From JBCAWW01 sp039024315 (GTDB lineage: Bacteria; Bacteroidota; Bacteroidia; J057), in NCBI GenBank assembly GCA_039024315.1, contig JBCCQN010000002.1, positions 124,001-188,000 on the forward strand: 64,000 nucleotides of DNA, written 5' to 3'. The notes beneath the pieces were generated by a model. The model was not told where the DNA came from. It saw only the letters and a program-made list of their open reading frames with translations, and did not search any database. Shown piece by piece: positions 41,400 through 51,093 of this stretch. Each line of letters begins with the position of its first letter. Within the stretch, counting starts at the first letter, position 1. The position numbers and the translations under genes are program-made.

Positions 41400-44393
41400 T
41401 TATGCACCTCTTGGAACTTGATTCATGGTGTACCAAGCTTCCGTTGACCATAACTTTTGGCCGGACTGGCTTAGGAAAAGGTCATGATTGAGACGGAAAT
41501 AAATCACGTGATCAGGCTCCATACGGTCCATTTCCACAAAAACCTTTTTACGATCACTAGAAACTTGTACGCTACGTACATTGACGAAGCGCTCATCCAA
41601 CTTTGGACCACCATAATCGGCTGTCGGTAGGTAGTACCAACTTTTGACCATATAGGAGCTGATCTGGTCTGCAGGCATTTCCTTGGCCAGCGGCTCAGTA
41701 AATTCAATCTCAAAGCCATTGCTTTGCGCACGAATGGCCAACATCTCAAAGGTTGACTTATTGTTATAGGTGAGTTTTTGTAGGCCAAACCAATTGTTCA
41801 TCGCTCCGGTCATGTGCCGCCAGTTACCTGTAGAACCAACCCCTCCAATGTATAGAGCCCCATCTGGCCCCCAGACAATGCGATTGACGCCAGCCTCTAA
41901 GCCTTGAGTAAAGCGGAAGAGCGCGCCTTGATATTGTCCGTTCACTTCTTCTACAAATACTCTTTTAACGCCTCCATGAGTAACTTCACCATGAATCATC
42001 TGGCCAGCGTAAGGTCCGGTCATGATCTGACCTGGCTGCGAAGGAGAGTTACCAATTTCGTCTTGTGGCAACCAGACTACTGGTTTTTTCTCCGTCAAAG
42101 CAGCAGTACCTTCAAAATCAACAGAGCGAGAACCAAACCAATCGCCTTCCCTAACGTGTACGATTTTACTTGAGGGCAGCCAATCCCCTTGGTTATCCGC
42201 TACATATATTTCATCATTAAAGCCCAGCCCAATACCGTTAGGAGTACGTAAGCCAGTGGCGATGAATTCAAAGGTTCCGCTGCGCGGGTCAATTTTCACT
42301 ACTTTACCGCGATCTGGGATTTGAGGATTGGCACTTGCCCCTCCTGGCATAATTGCCGTAGCTAGGGTTGCGTAGAGGTAGCCTTCTTTTTCAACTAAGC
42401 CAAAGGCAAACTCGTGGAAATTTGCTGAAACCTTCCAGCCATTGCATACTGTACGATACTCATCCGTGATCTTGTCGCCATCATGATCGATCAATTCGGT
42501 AAGTTCTTGCTTCTGTAAAACATAAATATGCCCATCCACGACCTTTACGCCCAAGGGTTCGGCAAGACCAGTTGCAATGCGCGTAACTGTAATTGCTTCT
42601 GGATCATCACCAGTAACGCCTTCCAGCATATAGACATCGCCAGCAGCATCCCAAGTAGAAACCAATAGGGCCTCTCCGTAAAAGTCCATCCCCCCAACCC
42701 GTTTCTTAAAATCGGCGGGGCGTGCCATTGCTAGATCAAAACTTGGGTGTACGGCATTAAGCTCAAGACTATCTCCATAGACGAGCGCTATTTCTTGTTT
42801 TTCCTCCGTATAAGGGGCTGCATCTCCCTTCATCTCGGTCTTATGAGAGAGAATCTCCGCTGGCACCAATTCAAAAAATTCGGCCCCATGGGGTAGCCAC
42901 TGCCACACAAGAGCCCGACCACCTGAGTTTTCAAAATATTCAATTAGGACTTCATGTGGTCCTGCACTTAACTCAACTTCTCCATCAACAGGTGAAGCAC
43001 CATGGAGTCCATCATGATCGATAATCACTTTACCATCAATCGTCAAACGAGAACCATCATCACTGCGGAGTCTAAAGTCATATTTGGTAGTTTTTTTGAT
43101 ATCGATGATACCTTTGAGATGCATCACAAAATTGTGATTCAAGGGTTCAAAGGAGTTGTCCCAAATGTTGATCTCAGTACTAGTACCAGCATAATCAGGC
43201 TTACGATCTACCGGTATTTCTGGAATACTCCGAGGCTCATCCTTGGGAAATAAGTAAACACTAGCCGCAAGCCCTTCGGTTCTTGCCTGACCTTCGGCAG
43301 TGTAATCAATTTTGCGAGGCTCCTCAGTATATAAAGGATCTTCAGGTGCTTCCTCTTCCTCTGTATCGAGAGAAAGAATATAATCCACCATGACTTCAGC
43401 ATTTTCTTGGGTAAGGTCAGGGTGAGCCGTCATGGCCGTCGCGCCCCAAACCCCAGAGCCTCCTAAGCGAATCTTACGAGATAGTTTCTTGATGGTACTG
43501 GGACGGTTGGGATATTTATCAGCAATCGCTTGGTAAGAGGGGCCTACCGTTTGAACTTGTTCATTATGACAAGTACGGCAATCCCCCTGATTGATTAAAG
43601 TCAGTCCAAGATGTTGCCGCACAAAGGGTTGATCGTCAATCATCTCCTGCAAGCCGGGTTCACGAGAAAAGAAGAGACGTAGGTAGGTGGTGGCGTTAGG
43701 CTGTAGCCGTAGGGTACCTTTACCATCTAATTGATAAATCCAATTTACCGTTCGGCTCGCGCGTTCCCTGAAGGTGAAAGTACCATTCGTTTCTAAAAAG
43801 CGATCCGCTAAAATTGACTGTATGGTAGTCTTTAGGTGCAGCTCACTGCCTTCTGGCTGACCAGTGATCTCAAAGCGGCGCTCTAGGCCTGGCATGCCAG
43901 ATTCATTTTCGATGTATTCTGGTCTTTCTTCCACTCGGATTTGGTGTCCATCCGGCATTTTTAGACTGTATTGCAAAATCACATTTTCTCCTTCAAAACG
44001 ATGCCCATGATAATTGGCAGTAAGAGGAGTATGCTTGTCTCCCATCACCAACTCCCAAGCATGTTTTTGATCATTTTGTAGCCAAGCTGGGCCCAAACTA
44101 CTTGGCTGAGGGCCGTGAGCATTGGTATAAACCGCACCCGCTAGCTCGACCCCGTCTCGCCAAACCTTGTATAGGTGGCAGTCTTGAGCATCATAAGCAA
44201 TCCAAAATTCTTCTCCCAAAGCAATGGTCAACATCCGAGCCTGCTCATCTAGCACTGAGCGAAAGACCCACGGATCTCGTCCTCTCAGGTCCGCTCCTCC
44301 CTGTTTTTCGGTAGAGCGGCAACCATTGGGAATCCATAAAAGCGAGGTAATTACCAAGCCTAAGATAAGAGGTAGTAGTCCCTTAGTTTTCAT
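41400..44393 (-). CDS. Lipoprotein with cytochrome c, PA14 and sorbosone-dehydrogenase-like propeller domains
   Basis: 997 aa. Signal peptide with Cys in WIPNGC (about 25), so probably a lipoprotein. Around 275 there is one heme c site, CRTCH, with WGATAMTAHP as the likely Met ligand region. A PA14 domain follows (about 375-520: FVMHLKGIIDIKKTTKYDFRLRSDDGSRLTIDGKVIIDHDG), a fold that often binds carbohydrate. The C-terminal half looks like the six-bladed propeller of glucose/sorbosone dehydrogenases (GHIYVLQKQELTELIDHDGDKITDEYRTVCNGW, TGLRTPNGIGLGFNDEIYVADNQGDWLPSSK). Probably an extracytoplasmic sugar-oxidising enzyme passing electrons to its own cytochrome; substrate unknown. Confidence 0.85.
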   Translation of the reverse strand: MKTKGLLPLILGLVITSLLWIPNGCRSTEKQGGADLRGRDPWVFRSVLDEQARMLTIALGEEFWIAYDAQDCHLYKVWRDGVELAGAVYTNAHGPQPSSLGPAWLQNDQKHAWELVMGDKHTPLTANYHGHRFEGENVILQYSLKMPDGHQIRVEERPEYIENESGMPGLERRFEITGQPEGSELHLKTTIQSILADRFLETNGTFTFRERASRTVNWIYQLDGKGTLRLQPNATTYLRLFFSREPGLQEMIDDQPFVRQHLGLTLINQGDCRTCHNEQVQTVGPSYQAIADKYPNRPSTIKKLSRKIRLGGSGVWGATAMTAHPDLTQENAEVMVDYILSLDTEEEEAPEDPLYTEEPRKIDYTAEGQARTEGLAASVYLFPKDEPRSIPEIPVDRKPDYAGTSTEINIWDNSFEPLNHNFVMHLKGIIDIKKTTKYDFRLRSDDGSRLTIDGKVIIDHDGLHGASPVDGEVELSAGPHEVLIEYFENSGGRALVWQWLPHGAEFFELVPAEILSHKTEMKGDAAPYTEEKQEIALVYGDSLELNAVHPSFDLAMARPADFKKRVGGMDFYGEALLVSTWDAAGDVYMLEGVTGDDPEAITVTRIATGLAEPLGVKVVDGHIYVLQKQELTELIDHDGDKITDEYRTVCNGWKVSANFHEFAFGLVEKEGYLYATLATAIMPGGASANPQIPDRGKVVKIDPRSGTFEFIATGLRTPNGIGLGFNDEIYVADNQGDWLPSSKIVHVREGDWFGSRSVDFEGTAALTEKKPVVWLPQDEIGNSPSQPGQIMTGPYAGQMIHGEVTHGGVKRVFVEEVNGQYQGALFRFTQGLEAGVNRIVWGPDGALYIGGVGSTGNWRHMTGAMNNWFGLQKLTYNNKSTFEMLAIRAQSNGFEIEFTEPLAKEMPADQISSYMVKSWYYLPTADYGGPKLDERFVNVRSVQVSSDRKKVFVEMDRMEPDHVIYFRLNHDLFLSQSGQKLWSTEAWYTMNQVPRGA

Positions 44394-44420
44394 AATTATC
44401 CGATATCTTTGTTAGCTAAA

Positions 44421-44452
44421 CAAAACTAGGGACATTTGATCGAAATACACAA
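44421..44452 (-). promoter_or_regulatory. Possible promoter of the cytochrome/PA14 gene
   Basis: Read leftward, TTG (44450-44452), about 21 bp, then TAGTTTTG (44421-44428), an exact TAnnTTTG. It lies 28 bp before the ATG at 44393 and inside the start region of the divergent ABC gene. Confidence 0.4.
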
Positions 44453-45164
44453 TCTCCATAAGGCATTTGAAGGGCAAATAGTGCTTAATGGCATAAATTT
44501 GACCATTCCCGATGGCAGCAGGCTAGGGATAATTGGGGGTAGTGGCAGTGGCAAATCAGTCCTCTTGCGCTGTATTTTAGGTTTAGAAAGTCCCGAGGCA
44601 GGAGAAATCTACATTGATGGCCAAAAGACCCAGTTGATGGATCGGCACCAATGGCGCGCTGTGCTGGATCAATTTGGCGTAGTTTTTCAACGGTCTGCCT
44701 TATTTGATTCCCTCAGTGTAGGGCAAAATGTAGGCATCAAACTGTATGAGGCCCATGAGCTTTCCCCCGCTAAGATTGAAGCATTGGTGCTTGAAGCACT
44801 GGCCAAAGTACAGTTAGGCCCCGAGGTGATGCAGAAGTTTCCGGAGGAGCTTTCAGGAGGGATGCAAAAACGAGTGGCCATTGCGAGAGCCATCATTCAT
44901 CAACCGCGTTACTTGGTATATGACGAGCCCAGTACGGGTTTAGATCCCATCAGTGCAGACCGCATAGACGAGTTGATTTTGGACTTAGCCGCCGAGGAAG
45001 GCAGAACCAGCATCATCGTAACCCATGATATGGATTCCCTACACAAAATAGCCAATCAGGTGGCTATGGTAAATGAAAAGAAAATCGGCTTTGCAGGCAA
45101 ACCAGAGGATTTTTGGCAATCGGCACGGCCTGAGATCAAAGCATTTTTGCGCAGAAGTGGATAA
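44436..45164 (+). CDS. MlaF-like ABC transporter ATP-binding protein
   Basis: 242 aa. Walker A is GGSGSGKSV, the signature LSGGMQKRVAIARAI with the Met-Lys typical of MlaF/Ttg2A, Walker B RYLVYDEPSTGLDP, switch VTHDMDSL. The MlaFEDB family moves phospholipid between membranes. The frame must begin at the TTG at 44436: a stop lies at 44427, no ATG fits, and AGGGA stands 4-8 bp before it. The usual MlaE permease gene is absent nearby, so this ATPase is an orphan or serves a permease elsewhere. A family B repeat starts right behind its stop. Confidence 0.85.
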   Translation: MIEIHNLHKAFEGQIVLNGINLTIPDGSRLGIIGGSGSGKSVLLRCILGLESPEAGEIYIDGQKTQLMDRHQWRAVLDQFGVVFQRSALFDSLSVGQNVGIKLYEAHELSPAKIEALVLEALAKVQLGPEVMQKFPEELSGGMQKRVAIARAIIHQPRYLVYDEPSTGLDPISADRIDELILDLAAEEGRTSIIVTHDMDSLHKIANQVAMVNEKKIGFAGKPEDFWQSARPEIKAFLRRSG

Positions 45165-45313
45165 GGGAGTAGAAAGTATCCCGAAAGCTTTCGGGAGTAT
45201 TAAGTAGGTAGACAATAGTATTTAGTATTAAGACCTAGGCAAGTTGGGCTTTAAGATTCTGCAAGACCTTTTTTTCTGTAATGTATACTTTGTACTCTAT
45301 ACTCTATACTTAA
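45165..45313 (+). repeat. Family B dispersed repeat with palindrome and full core
   Basis: AGTAGAAAGTATCCCGAAAGC with the exact palindrome (45179-45196), then GTAGACAATAGTATTTAGTATTAAGACCTAGG, the TTGGGCTTTAAGATTCTGC core and TTTGTACTCTATACTCTATACTTAAG. The most complete copy. Begins directly after the MlaF-like stop codon and takes up most of the gap to 45506 with the family A pair. Confidence 0.8.
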
Positions 45314-45390
45314 GTAGCTGCTTGGCTCTCAAAGTATTTCTCTTCTCACCGCTCTCTGATTATTTACGGTATAGGTCGTTGAGGCCTTGT

Positions 45391-45482
45391 TTCACGCTTC
45401 GCGGAACGCTTGTCTCCGTCTTTTGGGTGCTGCAAGGCAATGCCTCGCAGCGAGAACGAGCGTTCTGCGCAGCAGTAAACCC
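45391..45482. repeat. Family A inverted pair (BIME-like), long copy in reverse
   Basis: Left half TTCACGCTTCGCGGAACGCTTG, right half GAGCGTTCTGCGCAGCAGTAAACCC, with a spacer that is the reverse complement of the one at 27911 and can itself fold (GCTGCAAGGC against GCCTCGCAGC). Confidence 0.8.
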
Positions 45483-45506
45483 TATCCAAGCAATGAATCT
45501 CTGTGC

Positions 45507-46436
45507 CTAAACCAAATGGATGCTACGGGCAGGTAAGGCTAATAGCATAGCGCTTTCAAATTCCTCCGCCCATTCCTCCTTGAGCACAGCCACGACTTTA
45601 AAATCAGTTTCAGTATACATTTTTTGCGTCGCCTCAAAGTCCTTAAAGCACAGCAGTTGATAATCAACCCCTTCCTTACGGGAACGGACAAACGCCATGG
45701 CCTTGCGCGGATCAATGCGGTTACCAGTCAAGCCTTTGGGATCTAGTGGCAAAGCGATTTTGAAAAAGGTGCCGAGGCTTTTAATGTCTGGAATAAACTC
45801 ATCGCAAATCCAGCCTACCTTATTTAGGTTGATGTAGAGGCTGCGTAGATTATCAAATTCGATGATTCCTCTTTTGATACGTGAACCGTATTCCATAGCG
45901 ATTAGGCTTGAGTAAATCACTAATTGTTGGCCTAGATCACGACCTTGTAGCTCTTCGGCTACGGCCAAGCGAATGGTGTAAGAAGTCTTTTCGTTGGTGT
46001 GATAACCCACTTCAAAAATGGTGGCGCGGACCCTAGCATCATCATCCAGCAAGATCACTCCATGGCCGTATTCCTCAAAACGGTGCAGATCAAAGGCACA
46101 GATCTCTGCGGCCAAATCAGGTGAATAACGCTCCTCTAAAAAGGCCTTAATGGCAGGAATATCTTCATTATGATAGAGACGTAGTTCGAGTCCATAAGCA
46201 GCAGCAGTGCTTTCAATTTGCCTGCGCCACTCTTCGGCAAACGCAAACTTATCATTCCAAAACTGTGGCAAAGGAATATCAGATTGCTCACAAATATCAA
46301 TCGGCTTTTGAAATAAGAGGGGACCATCATGCTTCCATTCAGGTTTTTTTAATTGGAAGTTGATGATGCCGTTTTTTTGGTAAAGAAAGAAAGGGGTTTC
46401 GTCATTTTGCTCTTGGGGTAGTAATTGTGCACTCAT
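45507..46436 (-). CDS. GNAT-like acetyltransferase domain protein
   Basis: 309 aa from the ATG at 46436 (MSAQLLPQEQNDETPF); another in-frame ATG at 46520 adds 28 residues of little conservation. The middle segment SYTIRLAVAEELQGRDLGQQLVIYSSLIAMEYGSRIKRGIIEFDNLRSLYINLNKVGW has the acetyl-CoA-binding (RxxGxG/A-like, here QGRDLG) and the N..A/S..LY..xGF pattern of GNAT enzymes. The rest is unassigned. Cytoplasmic. Acceptor unknown; the gene stands alone. Confidence 0.65.
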   Translation of the reverse strand: MSAQLLPQEQNDETPFFLYQKNGIINFQLKKPEWKHDGPLLFQKPIDICEQSDIPLPQFWNDKFAFAEEWRRQIESTAAAYGLELRLYHNEDIPAIKAFLEERYSPDLAAEICAFDLHRFEEYGHGVILLDDDARVRATIFEVGYHTNEKTSYTIRLAVAEELQGRDLGQQLVIYSSLIAMEYGSRIKRGIIEFDNLRSLYINLNKVGWICDEFIPDIKSLGTFFKIALPLDPKGLTGNRIDPRKAMAFVRSRKEGVDYQLLCFKDFEATQKMYTETDFKVVAVLKEEWAEEFESAMLLALPARSIHLV

Positions 46437-46526
46437 TAAAATAGGGATCGTCGGTAGTGATGTTGATAACTTTCCACAAGGTATTTTCTTTTCTTCAGAA
46501 ATATATAGGGTTTTCATCATGAACCT

Positions 46527-46547
46527 TTCGTTCTGCGCAGCAGTCCT
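46527..46547 (-). repeat. Family A hairpin (single)
   Basis: TTCGTTCTGCGCAGCAGTCC, one hairpin in reverse orientation, upstream of the GNAT-like gene. Confidence 0.55.
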
Positions 46548-47026
46548 CCCAAAAAAAGTTTGCCTAAGTGGAATTTCTCACACTACAAGATTACATGCTA
46601 AAGTTATTTTTTTGCAAAAACTCCTCTTACGCCAGGCTAGCAAATAGAAACTTTGAATAAAAATTCAAACAACTCACTGACTAACAAGTCCTTACAAAAC
46701 ACCCACCCGCAAACACCTCTAATCGTTGCGATGAAGCCCAGAATCTATTTCCCCGTTCAAGGATCAATATGAACCATTGACACATATTTTGAATGAGTGT
46801 TTATTTTAATTACCCTGTTATTTTTTGGAGGATAGAATAAAAGGTAGCTACTGGTCTGGAGATAAAAAGTATTCGATTCTTTGGAAAATCTTTCTTCTTG
46901 CTCTCTTCGAGAACCCTTCTTTGGCGGCAATTGCCCTGAGCACGTTTTTTATCTATTCACTGCCAGCGGAAGGCTTACGAATAAAAGCGCTAGGCCAAGG
47001 GGAAATAAGCAGTAGAGGCCTAGACT
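46548..47026. other. Intergenic region without a convincing gene
   Basis: AT-rich, between the divergent GNAT gene and the 3' end of the beta-helix gene. The only frame above 60 codons would start at a TTG at 46825 and I do not trust it. No tRNA, repeats or clear terminators seen. Confidence 0.5.
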
Positions 47027-47049
47027 GAGCGTTCTGCGAAGCGAGAAAT
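47027..47049 (-). repeat. Family A-like hairpin (single)
   Basis: GAGCGTTCTGCGAAGCGAGAAA, a slightly decayed copy. Confidence 0.45.
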
Positions 47050-47102
47050 GCCCTTAGCATCTCCTCTATTAGCCTGACACACAGCATCTTCCTATCAAAG
47101 CT

Positions 47103-48194
47103 TTATCGCACAATCAGAGTAGTACTCGCGAAATGACCTTTTTCATCACTGAGGCTAATGAGATAATTACCAGCGTTGGGTAGCATTTGCCGGTCCAAAG
47201 TAAATCGTTCCGCCTCAAGCAAATGCTGTTGGAAGACCTCTCTTCCTTGCATATCAAATATGCGCAGCGTGAGTGCTCCCCGCCAAGCATATGATAAATC
47301 AAGGGTTGCAGTGCTACTCATCGGCTGAGGATAGAGCAGGATACGAAAGTCATAAGGCGATTCATTTTGGGTGGAGACATAGTCATCCAGAACGACCGTG
47401 ACGTCCCCTCCCCCTTTGATATAGTCCGCAGTAGGATTGATAATCGTACAGCTGCTATTTCCAGCATTGGAGGAGATATCTAAAAAGCCCAGATCAGTTT
47501 GGGTGCGTCGATCTAATATACCATTGTTACGGCCAATGCCGTTAAAATCTAAATCACACCAGCAATTATTATTGATGGAAACGGTTTCGTCAGTCTTCAT
47601 GACCGCTTGGTAAACCTTATTCTCACAAATTTCGTTTCCCCAAAACCGCTTAAAGTCACCACCGGTCAAAAACTCTATCCCAATATCATTTTGCACCAAA
47701 GCGTTGCGCGAAGCGGTAAAATCATGAGGATGTTGTTCTATCAACAAAGCAGTCCCTCCATACCCAAAGGTACAGTCTTCCATTAAGATAGGGTCAAAAC
47801 CACTGCTCCGAATCGCTAAGCCAGTCTGCGCCAAAAGTATATCGGTGTACTGGAGATTGAGAGAAGCTTTTTTGCCTAGTAATTCAATTCCTTTCCAATT
47901 AGGTTCACTGCCAAGGGAGATGGGTCCGATTCGAACGGGAGCAGCATCTGCCCCCAAAGACTCTAATCGTCCTCTTACGATGATACCATAACCATTTTCA
48001 AAACGAAGCTCTACGCCTGCCTCTATTTGCAATAAGCCATTGGTGGTGATTTCTAGATCACCGTAGATCAAATAGGGGCTAGCAAAGTAGGACCACACTG
48101 TGGGTTCATCGATGGTAGCTTGGTAAATCGGTGTTTGAGCTCTGGTAAAACTCAAACCGCAAAACAGGATAAGAAGGAATAAACGCATACTCAT
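47103..48194 (-). CDS. Secreted beta-helix-like protein with T9SS type A sorting domain
   Basis: 363 aa from the ATG at 48194 (or 48188, MRLFLLILFCGLSFTRAQ). After the signal, YGDLEITTNGLLQIEAGVELRFENGYGIIVRGRLESLG and repeated short strands (LNLQYTDILLAQTGLAIRSSGF, ILMEDCTFGYGGTALLIEQ) suggest a right-handed beta helix, as in Bacteroidota Ig-less surface proteins. The last 75 residues form a sorting domain (LYPQPMSSTATLDLSYAW, LRIFDMQGREVFQQ, NAGNYLISLSDEKGHFASTTLIVR). Surface-exposed or secreted. The frame holds a family A-like motif near 47701. Confidence 0.75.
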   Translation of the reverse strand: MSMRLFLLILFCGLSFTRAQTPIYQATIDEPTVWSYFASPYLIYGDLEITTNGLLQIEAGVELRFENGYGIIVRGRLESLGADAAPVRIGPISLGSEPNWKGIELLGKKASLNLQYTDILLAQTGLAIRSSGFDPILMEDCTFGYGGTALLIEQHPHDFTASRNALVQNDIGIEFLTGGDFKRFWGNEICENKVYQAVMKTDETVSINNNCWCDLDFNGIGRNNGILDRRTQTDLGFLDISSNAGNSSCTIINPTADYIKGGGDVTVVLDDYVSTQNESPYDFRILLYPQPMSSTATLDLSYAWRGALTLRIFDMQGREVFQQHLLEAERFTLDRQMLPNAGNYLISLSDEKGHFASTTLIVR

Positions 48195-48342
48195 GGCCTT
48201 GATATATATCAATAAAATCAAATATTAGCGGAAAGAAAAACAGGACATTTTTCCGACATTGTATTCAAAATGCTTTCAGCATTTATTTATTAAAATATTA
48301 ATTGTCAGAGGATTAAGCCTATCCTAAGTTAAATTTTGTAGT

Positions 48343-49815
48343 ATGTACAAGACTAAGTTGCTCCAAATTTTAAATCATCTTAGCCCCAAAGAAAAAAAAC
48401 AATTTCAAGAATTTGTGGCCTCCCCTTACTTCAACCAGCGAGAAGAAGCCAAGGTCATGCTTTCTCACCTCTTATCTTTGCCACCGGAGGATCCGGGTTT
48501 GCACCGCCGGAGTGTTTACAGAGTGGTGTATGGCAAAGCTCAGCTAAACGAAACCCGCTTGCGCTTAGAAACCTCTCATTTATATAAGTTACTCAAACGC
48601 TTTTTGGCCCAAAAGGCCTATGAAAAGGACGATAGCGCCAGCGAATTATATCTGCTTACTTCTTTACGGGAACACAAACTGACCAAAGTCTTTGAAATTG
48701 AGCAAAAGCGCTTTGATAGCAAATTGGCACAATCTGCAACCCAAGATGGGGATTATCATTATGCTCAATTTAAAAAAGAGGCTGAGGCAAACGCCATGTA
48801 TGGGCAACAGTATCTGCGCCTTCCAGATCCACACCTACAGGCTAAGATCGATCATTTGGATCGCTACTATTTACTACTCAAACTCAAAGAAAGTTGTGAG
48901 ATGCGCAATCGAGAACGCATTCTCAACACCCCATATGAACTGCATTTACTCGCTGAGATTCGCGCTTTCTTGCAGCAAAATCAGGCTTGGTTAGCCGAAG
49001 ATCCAGCGCTTGCAATCTACTCTCTGATCTTACAACTCCAAGATGCCGAATTGGCCAAAAAGCCTGATCTAGAGAGGCTAGATCAATTGCTGACGCTCTT
49101 GGCCCAGCATCACCAACTCGTCAATCAACAGGAGGCTAGGGGTATGTACAAACATGCGCAAAACTACTGTATCCGCTGTGTCAATTTGGGAATAGCTGGA
49201 TTTAGAGAGCGTCTCTTGGCCATTTATCAACAAGGACTTGAAAACGGATTGCTTCTAGTGACCGGGACCATTGCCCCTACCGATTATCAAAATATTGTAA
49301 TTACGGCCCTTCGTTTAGACAAATTAGCTTGGGCCAAAAGCTTTGCGGAAGAGTATCAATCCAAGTTAGTGGCCGAAGGCCGCAACAATGCCTACCATAT
49401 GGTATTGGCTCATATTTACAATGCAGAGGGCCGTAATAGTGATGCAATCCAGCTATTGCAAAGTGTTCAATTTAGCGACATTTCCTTTCAGTTAAATGCC
49501 AGAATGTTGCTATTTCAACTGTATTATGAGCAACAAGCTTGGGAAGCAGCGCTGTACCATCTAGAAGCATTCAACATTTTTGTACGCAGAAACAAGCAAA
49601 TACCTACCCCTAGGCGTAAGGCCTACAGCAATCAGTTAAAATTGAGTAGAAAGTTGATTTTGTTAGCAGAAAAGACAAAAAAATTGGGCGGTGAGGAATT
49701 CCGAAAAGAAACAGAATCCCTGCACCGCCAGCTTCAACACACTTCCCAACTAGTCAATCGAAACTGGCTAGTCGGTAAGCTTCAAAAGCTCAAAGATATA
49801 TACCTGAAGGGTTAG
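48343..49815 (+). CDS. Helical protein of unknown function (TPR-like)
   Basis: 490 aa with no signal peptide or membrane helix; almost entirely alpha-helical with many Leu, Gln and Lys. LNHLSPKEKKQFQEFVASPYFNQREEA at the start is a pattern I associate with a lineage-specific Saprospiria family; the body shows TPR-like pairs (MVLAHIYNAEGRNSDAIQLLQSVQ, LLFQLYYEQQAWEAALYHLEAFNIF). Probably cytoplasmic scaffold. No neighbours point to a role. Function unknown. Confidence 0.6.
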   Translation: MYKTKLLQILNHLSPKEKKQFQEFVASPYFNQREEAKVMLSHLLSLPPEDPGLHRRSVYRVVYGKAQLNETRLRLETSHLYKLLKRFLAQKAYEKDDSASELYLLTSLREHKLTKVFEIEQKRFDSKLAQSATQDGDYHYAQFKKEAEANAMYGQQYLRLPDPHLQAKIDHLDRYYLLLKLKESCEMRNRERILNTPYELHLLAEIRAFLQQNQAWLAEDPALAIYSLILQLQDAELAKKPDLERLDQLLTLLAQHHQLVNQQEARGMYKHAQNYCIRCVNLGIAGFRERLLAIYQQGLENGLLLVTGTIAPTDYQNIVITALRLDKLAWAKSFAEEYQSKLVAEGRNNAYHMVLAHIYNAEGRNSDAIQLLQSVQFSDISFQLNARMLLFQLYYEQQAWEAALYHLEAFNIFVRRNKQIPTPRRKAYSNQLKLSRKLILLAEKTKKLGGEEFRKETESLHRQLQHTSQLVNRNWLVGKLQKLKDIYLKG

Positions 49816-49997
49816 TTCTCTTGGAGGTACGCTAGTTGAATCTCCCAATCAAATAGCACCCAAAATGACTGTTCTCCATTTCCTCAGCAAATGTAATTAA
49901 GCATAAATATTTCGAGAATCCAATAAAATGGGTCGCTAAAATATTAATTCTAATCTATAATTCATCTAGACTTCAAATAGCCATAAAAATCACAATT

Positions 49998-51080
49998 ATG
50001 CGCACCACTAAAGCTGTCTTTTTTTCGCTTTTCCTTTTGCCTTTATTTCTACAATCCCAGGTGGATGGACGCTTTCCCAAGCCTAGTCGAGCAATCGGTT
50101 ATTTGGAGTTTCTATCGGTTGACATTGCTTCGCAAAACGCTGCTCTCGGTAATGCCGGAGTAGCTAATCCAGAAGGGGGTTTTTTGACTAATCCTGCCCT
50201 TCTCGCTAATCAACAAGATCTATTTTCCGTAAGCGTAAACTATAGTCCTTGGCTTAGAGCCTTGGGCATCCCATCTCTCCATTTTGCCGCCTTCCAAGCT
50301 GGATTAAAACTCTCCGAAAAGCATGCCATAGGCCTTAATTATCAACAGTTTAGCAGCCTTGATCCTTTGGATTTTGGTTTTAATTCTTCCCAACCTTTTT
50401 CTCAAATCAGCCCTCGCATTTCATACGCTCAAAATCTTAAAAAAATCAGTTGGGGACTCTCTATTGCCTATGTCCAATCAGGCAACGAACAAGGCCTCGA
50501 GAGACGCGAGAGGAGTCGAGGTATAAGCCTTAGTGGGGGTATCAGCAGCGCTCATCAATTTTGGGGAGCAGATTGGTTATTTGCGGCCAGCATCAATGAT
50601 TGGGGGCCTAGTCATTCCGCTAGAGCTATCGCACCTAACCTCCAAGACATTGACTATTTTTTACCGACCACTTTTCGATTAGGCGGGCAGACAGCCCTAA
50701 GCTTAAGCAACACACAATTGAGGATTCTTTACCAAGTCGAACACTTATTGCTAGCCCGTAGCCTAGATTCCATTAGCAGCGGCTGGGAGGCTCCATTTCG
50801 CTCGCTCGGTGATGGACAAGAATGGCGAGAGTGGCAAGGGATGCTGGGGATCGAGTGGGCAGAGATAGCCCTTGGCGAACGCTTAGATCTGGCGCTACGG
50901 CTTGGTTTACGCTATGAATCAGAAGAACAAGGCTCTCGTCAACTAATCACCACCGGCTTGGGTCTCAGGAGCCAGAGATTTAGTCTCGATGCCTCCTATT
51001 GGATCCCACTCCCCCAAAACCATCCTTTACAGAACACCATCACCTTAGGACTAAGCTATTTTTGGCATGATCGTTCATAA
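49998..51080 (+). CDS. PorV-like outer-membrane protein (copy 1)
   Basis: 360 aa with a signal peptide ending LFLQSQ. GYLEFLSVDIASQNAALGNAGVANPEGGFLTNPALLA and FSVSVNYSPWLRALGIPSLHFA match the opening of the PorV/LptO (FadL-like barrel) family used by the type IX secretion system. The remaining strands end in WHDRS. True PorV shuttles T9SS cargo to the sortase; these shorter relatives have unassigned partners. It stands just before a second, similar gene (13-bp gap or 14-bp overlap by start choice). A family A-like motif lies inside the frame at about 50130. Confidence 0.75.
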   Translation: MRTTKAVFFSLFLLPLFLQSQVDGRFPKPSRAIGYLEFLSVDIASQNAALGNAGVANPEGGFLTNPALLANQQDLFSVSVNYSPWLRALGIPSLHFAAFQAGLKLSEKHAIGLNYQQFSSLDPLDFGFNSSQPFSQISPRISYAQNLKKISWGLSIAYVQSGNEQGLERRERSRGISLSGGISSAHQFWGADWLFAASINDWGPSHSARAIAPNLQDIDYFLPTTFRLGGQTALSLSNTQLRILYQVEHLLLARSLDSISSGWEAPFRSLGDGQEWREWQGMLGIEWAEIALGERLDLALRLGLRYESEEQGSRQLITTGLGLRSQRFSLDASYWIPLPQNHPLQNTITLGLSYFWHDRS

Positions 51081-51093
51081 ACTACCCACATCC

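Noticed and set aside
46825..47028. 67-codon frame in the 46.5-47 kb gap
   Set aside because: Needs a TTG start, ends next to a family A repeat, and the product shows no family pattern; kept open only as a remote possibility.
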